Shown here: piece after piece, positions 35,195-45,400 of the stretch
Layout of the letters: the number at the start of each line of letters is the position of its first letter
Position numbering within the stretch: the stretch's first letter is position 1
Source: CAIXSC01 sp046349855
GTDB taxonomy: Bacteria > Planctomycetota > Planctomycetia > Pirellulales > Pirellulaceae
Length of the DNA stretch: 64,000 nt
Direction of reading: 5' to 3'
NCBI GenBank assembly: GCA_046349855.1
Contig: JAXMBM010000007.1
Span: 99,470 to 163,469, forward strand
Program-made: the position numbers and the translations under genes
Notes under the pieces: generated by a model
Seen by the model: the letters and a program-made list of their open reading frames with translations, nothing else
Databases searched by the model: none
Told to the model about the DNA's origin: nothing

Positions 35195-35282
35195 CACCAC
35201 TTGCCCTGCGGAGGGGATTGAGGAATAACTGGCACACGCTCCGGTTCATCGTACATCGCTCTGACGCTCGCGAGAAATCCAC

Positions 35283-35984
35283 TTGAACGAACCCGCCGAC
35301 TCGCTCGCCACCGCCCTGGCACGCCATCAGCTGGAATTGCCGGCCGAGCAGGTCGCGCTGCTCGACCGCTATCGACAGCTGCTCTGGGAGTGGAATGAGA
35401 AAATGAACCTGACGCGGCACACCGACTTCGAGCGGTTCGTGTCGCGCGATGTGCTCGACAGCGTCCAGCTGGCGCGGCTGGTCGAGCCGGGCGAAACGGT
35501 CCTCGACTTCGGCACGGGCGGCGGCGTTCCCGGACTGATCGTCGCCATCCTCCGTCCGGACGTGCGGGTATCCGTCTGCGACTCGGTGGGCAAGAAGGCG
35601 AAGGCGGTCGAGTCGATGGTGCGGCAACTCGGCTTGAAAGTCCCGGTCTACGGACAGCGCGTGGAACAGGTGCTGGAGCGGCGGAGCTTTGACGTGCTGG
35701 TGGCGCGGGCCGTGGGATCGCTGGTGGATGTCTGCCGGTGGTTGACGTCGAGCTGGGATTCGATCGGCCGGCTGCTGCTCGTGAAGGGCCCGAAGTGGGT
35801 CGAGGAGCGGGGAGCAGCTCGGCACCGCGGGTTGCTCCACGGACTCGCCCTGCGCGTGGCCGCCCGCTATCCCATGCCGGGGACCGAATCCGAGAGCGTC
35901 ATCCTGCGACTGACGCGCGAGGCGGGCGCGAGCGGAGACGACGATCTGCCCGACCTGGGGCCGCCGTCGAGTCACCGGTCGTAA
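35283..35984 (+). CDS. rsmG: 16S rRNA (guanine-527-N7) methyltransferase
   Basis: A 233-residue SAM enzyme that methylates G527 of 16S rRNA. The TTG at 35283 is used as start, matching the family N-terminus. Motifs are 'LLWEWNEKMNLTRHTD', 'VSRDVLDSVQLARLV', SAM site 'VLDFGTGGGVPGLIVAIL', 'VSVCDSVGKKAKAVESMVRQLGL' and 'FDVLVARAVGSL'. The last 25 residues are an acidic, Ser/Pro-rich tail not usual in the family. In planctomycetes it is unlinked to the ori genes seen in other phyla (gidA/parA), although a ParA gene occurs later in the window. Confidence 0.92.
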   Translation: MNEPADSLATALARHQLELPAEQVALLDRYRQLLWEWNEKMNLTRHTDFERFVSRDVLDSVQLARLVEPGETVLDFGTGGGVPGLIVAILRPDVRVSVCDSVGKKAKAVESMVRQLGLKVPVYGQRVEQVLERRSFDVLVARAVGSLVDVCRWLTSSWDSIGRLLLVKGPKWVEERGAARHRGLLHGLALRVAARYPMPGTESESVILRLTREAGASGDDDLPDLGPPSSHRS

Positions 35985-36231
35985 CCGCGCGCCTCGGTCT
36001 CCCGGGCGTGGTGAGCCTGGTGAGCGGGTGGGTCGGTGGCGGGCCGATCGATTGGCCGATCCGCCGTCGGCGAGCCCGGCCGTCCGGCCGTCGGCCGTCT
36101 GGCCCAAGGGCGGGTCAGCTCGTGCCGGGACAGCCCGTGGCGGTTCAGCATCGTGGCGGGACTGTCGGTCTCCGAGGGGCTCGATTACGATAGACACCCG
36201 GTCGTGGTCCGCTGTCCCGTTCGCATGCGCC

Positions 36232-36837
36232 ATGAATGTTACGATCCCCGTACTGGCCTTTATCGCCAAGCTGCTCAGCGGTGCCACGGTGCGGTGGATT
36301 GATTCCCATCCGGACACGTGCCAGCGGGTTTATTTTGCCAATCACACGAGCCACCTGGATGCGTTGGTTCTGTGGTCGTCGTTGCCCCGCGAGGTCCGCG
36401 AGTTGACTCGGCCAGTCGCGGCGAAGGACTACTGGGAGAAGGGACCGACTCGCCGCTATATGGCGCGGCTGTTCAATGCCATCCTGATCGACCGGCAGGA
36501 GATCAAGGTGCATCAGAGTCCGGTGGACAAGATGATTGCGGAGATCGGGACGCGGTATTCGCTGATTGTGTTCCCCGAGGGGGGGAGGAGTGGTGGCGAG
36601 GACCTGGGGGAATTCAAGAGCGGACTGTATTATCTGGGGAAGAAGCGACCGGACCTGGAGCTGGTGCCGGTCTACATCGACAACCTCAACCGCGTGCTGC
36701 CGCGCGGCGAGTTCCTGCCGGTGCCGCTGTTGAGCTGCATCACGATCGGACCGCCGATCTGGCTCGAATCCAAAGAACCCAAGACGCAGTTCCTGGCACG
36801 GGCGCGCGAGGCGGTCCGCCGCCTCAAGGACCTGTAG
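36232..36837 (+). CDS. plsC: 1-acylglycerol-3-phosphate acyltransferase-like (PlsC family)
   Basis: A 201-residue enzyme. The ATG at 36232 is chosen because the protein then begins just before the catalytic region; the upstream extension is low-complexity and Arg-rich. It has the acyltransferase motif I 'NHTSHLD' (NHxxxxD), and motif III 'VFPEGGRSGG' (FPEGxRS), plus 'LVPVYIDNLNRVLPRGE'. Such enzymes acylate lysophosphatidic acid to phosphatidic acid in phospholipid synthesis. It precedes the CDP-diacylglycerol synthase gene by 31 bases, giving a two-step phospholipid module. Confidence 0.85.
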   Translation: MNVTIPVLAFIAKLLSGATVRWIDSHPDTCQRVYFANHTSHLDALVLWSSLPREVRELTRPVAAKDYWEKGPTRRYMARLFNAILIDRQEIKVHQSPVDKMIAEIGTRYSLIVFPEGGRSGGEDLGEFKSGLYYLGKKRPDLELVPVYIDNLNRVLPRGEFLPVPLLSCITIGPPIWLESKEPKTQFLARAREAVRRLKDL

Positions 36838-36868
36838 TCGCCTGACCTGCGAGTTGCGAAAGTCTGCC

Positions 36869-37912
36869 ATGGACGCCGTCATCACCGCCGGCCACTCGCT
36901 TGCCCTCTGGGCGCAGGAGACGCCGCCGACCCGCTGGTTCGACGGGCCGTCGCTGTGGCTGCTGGGTGGTGTCCTGGGGGTGCTGGTGACGTCGTTTGTC
37001 ATCGGCCAGTTTCTCGGCCGGCAGCCCGAGACGTCGGTCAACCCGGCGCTCGTGCACATGTTCAACCTGCGGATCCGCGCCTGGTGGCTCATGTGCGCCA
37101 TCCTGGTGGCCGGCCTGCTGCTGGGGCGAGTGGGGACGGTGGTGCTGTTTGGCCTGGTGTCGTTCTGGGCGCTGCGCGAGTTCATCACCATGACGCCGAC
37201 GCGGCGGGGGGACCACCGCGCGCTGTTCTGGGTGTTCTTCGCCTTCACCCCGGCTCAGTACATCCTGGTGGGATTGGGCCAGCAGTACTACGACCTCTAC
37301 AGCGTGTTGATTCCCGTGTACGCGTCGCTGTTTATTCCGGCGCGGATCGCGGTGGCGGGCGACCATAAGCGGTTCCTGGAGCGTTCGGCCAAGATCCAGG
37401 TCGGGCTGCTGATCTGCGTGTACGCGCTGAGTCACGCGCCGGCGCTGCTCGACCTGCGGCTGCGGAGCAAGGCGGATGGCGAATGGGCGCCGTGGGGCGG
37501 CAGCCAGCCGGGACTCCTCTTCTATTTCGTGCTGCTGGTGCAGCTGGCGGACGTGTTCCAGTACGCCTGGGGAAAACTGCTGGGGCGTCGAGTCATCGCG
37601 CCGGCGATCAACGCCAGCCGTACCTGGGAGGGTTGCATTGGCGGAGCGCTCTCGACGACGGTGGTCGGGGCCCTGCTGTGGTGGGCGACGCCGTTCACGA
37701 TCTGGGGTTCCGCCTGCATGGCGCTGATCATCGCCATCATGGGGTTTGCGGGGAGCATGACGATGTCGGCCATCAAGCGCGACCGGGGAGTGGAAGACTA
37801 CGGCACGCTGGTCCAGGGGCATGCCGGAGTGCTCGACCGCATCGATTCGCTCTGCTTCGCCGCCCCCGTGTTCTTTCACCTCACGCGCGTGCTGGTGGGG
37901 CTGCCCAACTGA
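36869..37912 (+). CDS. cdsA: phosphatidate cytidylyltransferase (CDP-diacylglycerol synthase)
   Basis: A 347-residue integral membrane enzyme with about eight helices that turns phosphatidic acid and CTP into CDP-diacylglycerol. The ATG at 36869 is used; a TTG five codons upstream is possible. The family signature is at the C-terminus: 'SAIKRDRGVEDYGTLVQGHAGVLDRIDSL', a close variant of S-x-x-K-R-x4-K-D...GH-G-x-x-D-R-x-D-S, with 'NASRTWEGCIGG' upstream. Its position next to a PlsC-like gene supports the role. A 149-base gap leads to the PQQ-propeller gene. Confidence 0.9.
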   Translation: MDAVITAGHSLALWAQETPPTRWFDGPSLWLLGGVLGVLVTSFVIGQFLGRQPETSVNPALVHMFNLRIRAWWLMCAILVAGLLLGRVGTVVLFGLVSFWALREFITMTPTRRGDHRALFWVFFAFTPAQYILVGLGQQYYDLYSVLIPVYASLFIPARIAVAGDHKRFLERSAKIQVGLLICVYALSHAPALLDLRLRSKADGEWAPWGGSQPGLLFYFVLLVQLADVFQYAWGKLLGRRVIAPAINASRTWEGCIGGALSTTVVGALLWWATPFTIWGSACMALIIAIMGFAGSMTMSAIKRDRGVEDYGTLVQGHAGVLDRIDSLCFAAPVFFHLTRVLVGLPN

Positions 37913-38061
37913 TGGGGTTGCAGACTTCCCCTGGCTGATTCCCAGCCATTACCATAGGGCGGTCGCGGCCAGGTGCGGAGGACACCGCTTCGTCCTCGGC
38001 GCCGGCGGCGCCCGGGTCCCGTACGCTCGGCTCGCCTTCCCACCTGAGGAGTCTCCACGTC

Positions 38062-39390
38062 ATGCGCCGTTTTGCTGCCGTACTGCTGGGAGCTGCCACG
38101 CTCCTGCACGCGAATCTCCTGCCGGCCGAGAACTGGCCGCAGTTCCGCGGTCCCCATTTCAATGGTTCGTCCGGCGAAAAGAACCTCCCGGTGAAGTTCT
38201 CGCGGACGGAAAACGTTGCCTGGGTGGTTGCACTGCCCGGCGCGGCGGCCGCCACGCCGGCCATCTGGGGCGATCGTGTGTTTGTGTCGAGCACCGACGC
38301 CGAGTCCAAATCGCTCGTCGCCCTCTGCCTCGACCGCCTCTCCGGCAAGCTGCTCTGGCAGCATAAGGTCGCCGACGGCCTCAGCCAGGATTCGCGCAGC
38401 AACTATGCGTCGCCGTCGCCGGCGACCGACGGCCAGCGCGTCATTTTCTTTTATGGCAACGGCGAGCTGGCGGCCTTCGATCTGGCGGGGCAAAAGCTGT
38501 GGGGACGCAACCTGCAGCACGACTACGGCGAATTCGCCTTCCAATGGACATTCAGCACCAGCCCGCTGCTCTACCAGGACAAACTCTACATGCAGGTGCT
38601 GCAGCGCAACGAACCGGCGCGCGGCCGCGGTGCCAAGGGAGGCAAGAGTGAGTCCTACCTCCTGGCACTCGATCCGGCCTCGGGCAAGGAACTGTGGCGT
38701 CACGTGCGTCCCAGCCAGGCCGTGGCCGAATCGCTGGAAGCGTTCAGCACGCCCGTTCCCTGGGAAAACGCCGGCCGCACCGAACTGCTGATCGTCGGCG
38801 GCGACGACATTTCCGGCCACGATCCGGCCACCGGCCAGGAACTGTGGCGCTGGGGAACCTGGAATCCCTCGCGCATTGGCCACTGGCGCCTCGTCCCCTC
38901 GCCGGTCGCGGGTGGTGGAGTCATCCTGGCCTGTGCTCCCAAAGGCGATCCGATCTACGCGGTGAAAGCGGGCGGCACCGGCCGGCTGGCCGACGATCAA
39001 CTGGCCTGGGTCACGCGGGATGACAAGTCGCTGACCACCGATGTGCCGACCCCGGCGTTCGCCGACGGTGATTTTTTCGTACTCAGCGATGTCCGCAAAT
39101 CGCTGTGCCGTGTCGACCCGAAGACGGGCCGGGCGCGCTGGCAGTTCAAGACGCCGGGGCTGGCCAAGTACGAAGCCTCGCCGCTGGTCGCCGATGGCAA
39201 GGTCTACCTCATCAACTTCGTGGGAGATGTGGTGGTCGTCGACGCCGCGACCGGCCAGCAGCTGGCCCTGGTTTCGCTCGATGATCCGGCCGACGACGCC
39301 GTCCGCTCCAGCATTGTCGCGTCGGGCGGGCAGCTGTTCATTCGCGTGAACCGCAAGCTGTACTGCATCGGCCAGCCGGCTCGCTCGTAG
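38062..39390 (+). CDS. exported PQQ-like beta-propeller protein
   Basis: A 442-residue protein with a signal peptide (about 1-22, 'FAAVLLGAATLLHANLLPAE') followed by 'NWPQFRGPHFNG', the usual opening of planctomycete PQQ-propeller proteins. Repeated blades carry the 'SGKLLWQHK', 'GQKLWGRN', 'GKELWRHV', 'GQELWRWG' and 'TGRARWQF' tryptophan-docking motifs, about seven to eight in all. No catalytic Asp or calcium-site set of true alcohol dehydrogenases is obvious, so a scaffolding or BamB-like role is as likely as a PQQ enzyme. It converges with the giant gene that follows. Confidence 0.87.
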   Translation: MRRFAAVLLGAATLLHANLLPAENWPQFRGPHFNGSSGEKNLPVKFSRTENVAWVVALPGAAAATPAIWGDRVFVSSTDAESKSLVALCLDRLSGKLLWQHKVADGLSQDSRSNYASPSPATDGQRVIFFYGNGELAAFDLAGQKLWGRNLQHDYGEFAFQWTFSTSPLLYQDKLYMQVLQRNEPARGRGAKGGKSESYLLALDPASGKELWRHVRPSQAVAESLEAFSTPVPWENAGRTELLIVGGDDISGHDPATGQELWRWGTWNPSRIGHWRLVPSPVAGGGVILACAPKGDPIYAVKAGGTGRLADDQLAWVTRDDKSLTTDVPTPAFADGDFFVLSDVRKSLCRVDPKTGRARWQFKTPGLAKYEASPLVADGKVYLINFVGDVVVVDAATGQQLALVSLDDPADDAVRSSIVASGGQLFIRVNRKLYCIGQPARS

Positions 39391-39480
39391 CGGTCCACGG
39401 TACCTGCCGCACGAGCGGGTTCGGCCGGAAGGCGGCTCGCTCGCGCTACGGCTCGCTTGCGCTGTCGATCCGCCGAGTCG

Positions 39481-42400
39481 CTATTGGGGGGTCAAGCGGA
39501 TGCCGCGGAGATCGATCAGGGCCGACTTCACCGGCCCATCGGCCCGCATGATCAATTCGACCTCCCCCGCGGGCAAGGAGAGCGCGCCGACCGTCTTGCT
39601 GCGGTACTGGTCCCAGCTCCCGGTCCCCTCGACCCGCCCACTCACCGTCTGAGTGCCGACCTGGATCACAAAGCGGTCGCCTGCCGCGGAGTTATCGCTG
39701 GCATAGTCGAGCGCCACCAGATACGTGCCGGCGCGCGGGACTTCCAGGGTCCAGGCGGCAAAGTCCTGCGGGCTGCTCCAGTAACCCAGGTTGCGGTATT
39801 GCGGTTCGAAAACCAGGGACGGACCGTGAATCCGCGCGCTGGTGGCGAGCAACCGCAGCGCTCCGCCATCGTCCGCTCGGACACGCTCCGGTTCGTTCCC
39901 GGGAAATGTCTTGCGAGGCGGACCGGACGACCGCAGGTAGGCGATCAGATCGGCAGCATCCTGGTGGGTCACGTCCTTTTCCAGCCCTTCGGGCATCAAC
40001 GACTTGCCGGTACTCTTCAAGAGTTCGATGTCGCCGCGCAGCACGACCGTCGATTTGCCATCCGGCGCCAGCAGCGTGATGCTGGTGCCCGATTCACTGG
40101 CGAGAATTCCGCTGAGTGTCCGGCCATCCTCGGTGACGACCGTATAGTCGAGATACTTGTCTTCGATGGCCCGGTTCGGGTCGAGCAGGGCCAGCAACAG
40201 CGCTTCCGGCGACTTGTTTCCCAGCGACGCGATGTCGGGACCGACGGCATGGCCGACACCATCCAGGCGGTGACAGTTCGCGCAGCGCTTGCCAAATACC
40301 ACCTTGCCCCGCGCGGCATCGCCCGCCAGGGTGAGGGCCGGCTGATACGCTTCCACAACGCGAGCGCGCGACGTCCCACTCGCCTCGGCCAACCATCGTG
40401 CCGCCGCAGTGCGGACCTGGGTGTGCCGATGACCGGTGAGTTGCTGGCGGCGCCGGGCATCGATCTGGGCCACAGGTACCTGGCCAGCGTCGATGGCCGC
40501 CACCAAAGCCACGGCCGATTCGTCACGACTCAACAGCAGATCCAGAATCTGCCCACGCACGGTGGGACTGTGCGCCGACCAGCCGTTGATCAGCAGCGTC
40601 ACCAGGTTGGCCGGCCGGCGCTGTCCCAGGGCTGCGACGGCTGCCAATTGCAGCTCCGGCGGCTGGCGCGCTGTCAGGAGTTCGGCCAGCAGCGTCAGAT
40701 CGCGCTCGTCCGCCGCCCCGACGCTCCCCAGCACGCGGACGGCCACCAGCCGTTCGGCCAGCGTCACCGACGCGTCGCCCGCCAGCGCACGAGCCTGGGC
40801 CTGGAGTGGGGCCAGTTGAGGCCACAGGGTCGGGCCGAGTGTCTTCTGCGGGTCGACGCGGCGCCGCTCGAGCACTTCAAACATCCCGGCCAGCGCCGCC
40901 AACTGCCAGCTGGCATACCGGCGGGAGGTGGCATCGGCCGGCTGAAGCAGCGAGGCAACCGTCTCCTGCACCACCGACGATGCCCCGGCCGCGGTGGCGG
41001 TGGCAAGCAACTGTTCGAACAGTTTTTCCGGCGGGCGTCCCTGGCTCTCGGCCAGCACACCCGTGACGACGGCCCGGAGATTCTCGGCCTTCAGCGAGCT
41101 GAGCACGGCGGCCGTGAGATACGGATCGTCGGCTCCCTGGAGCGCCAGCCCGGCCAACCACGGTCCACCGCGTTCATCCCAGGCACCGAGCGAGCAGGCC
41201 AATTGCAAGCGCACCCGCGGATCGGTGTCGTTTCGGCGGCGTTCCAGAGCGGCGATCAGCGCCGCGTCCGCCTTTCCACCGGCGAGCAGAGGTTCGGCGA
41301 GCCGCACGGCATGTCGGCGGACTCCCGGATGCGGGTCGTCGAGTGCCTGGACCACGAGGGGAGCGGGCAGGGCACCGAGTCCCTCGAGCGTGCACAGGGC
41401 CTGGAGCCGCGCGGCGGGACGTGCCGCCGATCGCGCCAACTGTGCCAACGGCGCCACGGCCGCTCGATCGGCGCGCCACAACAACAACTGCTGCACCATG
41501 TCGCGCTGCCAGCCATGCGGTGAGTCGAGCGCGGCGACCAGAGCGGGCGTGTCGAGCTGGTCGAGTCGGGGTGGGCGCGGCGGCGCACCATCGGCCCGCA
41601 CAACCCGGTAGATCCGTCCGCGGTCCGAGCCGGCACGGAGATCGAGCTTCCGTTGCCACGACTGCGGAATCCACTCGGGGTGCTCGATCACCGCCCGGTA
41701 CATGTCGGCGATCCAGAGCGCCCCGTCGGGACCCGTGCGGACCATCACCGGGCGGAACCAGTTATCGGTCGACGCCAGAAACTCGCGTTGCTCTTCCCCC
41801 GCCGCTCGCCGGCTGGAAAAACTCACCCCCTCCGCCGTCATGACCTCGCGATGCACCAGATTGTGCACCGGCTCGCAGATGAAGACCTGGATGCCGGCGT
41901 CGGGGCCGAAGAGCCAGTCATCCCGATACACCTCGGGGCTGCAGGCCGAGGTGAACCGGTTCGACATGTTGAAATCGTTGAAGCGACTCAGCGTCCGGCT
42001 CGCCGGAAACACCGGGGACGCACCGGGCTGGACAGACACATGTCGGCGGTTCTCGGGTGGGGCCACGTGCGGATTGCGTCGCAGGTAGTGATCCTCGAGC
42101 ACATAGTGCCACATGGGGTTGGCGTTGTTGCCGCCGAACCAGTTGCCCCAGTCATCGCCATTGCGGCCAAACTGCGTCTGGCCGGACTGGGCCTCCAGTT
42201 CTCCCGTGTCGGGTCGGAACCGCAGGTCACGGCCGCTGATGTTCAACGTGGTCCCCGTTCGCACCGATTTCACCTGACCGCCGCTGTCGCCATTGGCCTG
42301 GTAGAGCCAGTTGTCGATTCCCCAGCGGAGACCGTTGGTTCGGTGCTGCTGATTCCCGGGTTGAAAGCCGTCGAGGATTGTCTCGCGGCGGTCGGCTTTC

Positions 42401-45400
42401 CCGTCGCCATCGGTATCCTCGGCGTAAAACACCGACGGCGCCGCCGATACCAGGATTCCCTGGCGCCACACCTTCACCCCGTTGGGAAAGGGCAAGTCAT
42501 CCAGGAACACCGTGGCCCGATCGTACCGCCCGTCCCCGTCGGTATCGGTCAGCAGTTTCACTCGGCCCCCAGCCACTCCCAACTCGTCCCCTGGACCGTT
42601 CCACTTCACGCCATTGGGATAGTCGCGCATCTCGACCACCCACAGTCGGCCATCTGGCCCCCAGTCGAACGCCACGGGATCCTCGACCAGCGGCTCCGCG
42701 GCGACCAGTTCCACGCGATACCCGGCCGGTACCTGCAGCGATGCGAGTCCCGCGGTTGGCGACAGGGGCGGCGGGAAGTCGGATTGTTTGGGAGGAGCGT
42801 AAAACCATTGCGGCAGCAGCTTCTGCACGGTATCGACAATGGTCTCCTCGACGTCGTCCGACCAGCGCGTGGGGCGAGCGTAGTAGTACATCGAGAAGTC
42901 GGCCTCGTAGCCTCCCTCCCGCAGGATACGCCGCGACGCGATGTAGCAGGGGACGTCGTTGGCGTAGGCGGTGATCCACAGACGCGACGCATCGTGTTCC
43001 TGCTTCAACCGGATGGCGTAGTCGACCACGACTTCCCCACCCAGGAACACCATGGCCAGCTCGCGGCCGAACGACCACGTGGCGACGGGATATGAGCGCG
43101 ACGTGGGCAACGGCTCGCCGCGTTCCAGCCGCGCGAGAAACTGCTGGGCGTGGTATCCCGGAGCACCCGGCTGCCGGGCGCGCTCCTGCCATTCTTCCCG
43201 CGTGGGTAGCGGTGCGAACGGCAACTCGACGTGCCGCAGGCGACAGATCGGCACGCCGGCGAGCGGTTCCAGTTCTCCGGCGACCAGCCGACGGACTTCC
43301 TCGGCCAGGGCGCGACCATGCTGGCGGACCAGTTCCAGGTCGCCCGTCTTCCGGGGATGCGGATTGGCGTCGGCGCCGCAGCCGATGGTGATCAATGCGA
43401 CGGCGCCGGGATGAGCGCGTTCGATTTCCTCTTGCGCGACGCCCGACCAGTCGCCGTGCAACTGATTGAAATCACCCAGCGTCGTACAGTGGCAGGCATA
43501 ATTGGCGACGATCGCCAGCGGTTTCCCCTCGAGGTCGCGGGCGACAAGTACGGGAAGCGCGTGGTCCACGGGGCCATCCGCCTGGACACCAAACCCTTTC
43601 CACCGCCCTTCCTCGAGCACTCGGCGATTGGCCGCGAACCCGACCTGCCCCTGCCCCCAGGACAGCCGGGCAGGGCGGCGGGCCTGCAGAGCATCGAGTG
43701 CGACCTGCACGAGTTTGTCGATCAGCTCCCGCGTGTACTGATCGATGTGAGCCTGATGTTCCGCGGGAATGGTCTCACCAAACAGGAACGGTGCCCAATT
43801 CGTCAGGCAGGGAGCATTGTGCGTGTGACTGACGGTCACCACCAGACGCTCATTCCGCAGCGACGCGCGGTCGGCGAGTCGCTGAGCCACGGCGGCGCGG
43901 ATCTCGGCGGTCAGCCCGCAATTGTCAAACGTCAGCAGCACCGCGGGCCCGTCTCCGTCGTCGCCGCCGATCGCCAGTGCCTTGGCCCACAGCCGTTGGG
44001 CGACCCCTTCCGATTCCCGCTTTCGCGAACCATAGCCGCTCAGACGCACCGGATAGTCCGGAGTGATGTCGATCCGTGCCGCGCCGACGGGCACGGGGGC
44101 CGCCTGCCGCCGTTCGTCCCGTTCCCGAGTGGGCTGCAGCAGGTCGGCAAAGGCCAGCCGGTCCACCAGGTTGGGCAGGCGCTGCGTGTCCTCGTTCTGA
44201 ATCCAGAGATGGCCCGAATGGAACCAGGCGCCGTTGTTCGTGCCATCGGTCCGCACGATGGGTGGGATGACGGGCAGGCTGTGCGATCCCGCGGCGCCGC
44301 GCTCGCCGCTGACCGCCACCTGCGACCAACCCTGCTGCCAGTTCGTGAACAGATGGAGCGAGTAGGCCGTCGCGTGGGAAAACAGCAGGTCGCGGTGGCC
44401 ATCGGCGTTCACGTCCACCAGCCGCAGTCCGCTGTCCCGCCCACGCTCGTCGCAAGGAGTCACTCCGGGAGGCAGACGAAAGGCGCAGGTCTCCCACGTG
44501 CCGTCGTCGCGGCGCCGCCAGACGGTGCCGCCGTTCTCGCCGGGCACCAGCAGTTCGTCGATCCCGTCGCCATTGATGTCGTACGCCAGTCGGTGTGCCG
44601 CCTGCAGCGCGGCGGGTGCCGCAGCGTTGGCCCAGGTATCCCAGTCGGCGGTTTCCCAGACGCGCGTGGCCGGATTCCAGCGGCGAATCAGCCGTTGATT
44701 ACCGTGAGCGATCACCACGTCCTGGTAGCCGTCGCGATCGATGTCCACCAACCGCACGCCGTGGTCGCCTCCCTGCGCGTCGCGGAGCGGATGGCCGCCG
44801 AGCAGGTGCTGATTGAGCCGTTCCAGGCATTGGGCAAATGTCAGGAACTTGACCTTGCGGCCGTGGGTGGCGACCGCATGATCGATCAGTTCCACCACCT
44901 GATCATTGCGGATCCAGCCGTGGGGATGAAATACCAGGTTGAAGGTGCCCTGCTTGAGTACGGCCGCGTCGAGCGCTCGCTTCAAGTCACGCACGGTGTC
45001 CGGATTAAAGGGTCGCTGGACATGTTGCGCCGACCAGTCGCTGGGGACGACGCAGGGAAATTCCCAGCACAACCGCCCGATGACGTAGGGGTACGGATAG
45101 TCCTCGATGGTGTTGACGAACGAGGCAAAGGGAACGTAGCGGCGGAATCGTTCTCCGCCGGAGGCGTCGCGCGTGATGTCGGCCGGGAGATCCGGGTCAC
45201 GGGCGGTGATGATGTTGAAGACGGAACTGTCGATCTGGAGGAAGCGACCGCGGGCCGTCGTCTGCTCGAAGACTTCGGCCCAGAACCGTGGGCTGGGAGT
45301 GTTCAGCGAATCGCAGCACGGCATGCGGAACGCCACCGGATGATTGCCGGGAATGTCGTGCATCAGGTCGACGCAGCGTTCGTACGTACTGCGAGCCTTG

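Noticed and set aside
39457..41523. A 688-residue plus-strand frame
   Set aside because: It is antisense to the C-terminal part of the giant gene and has no motifs.
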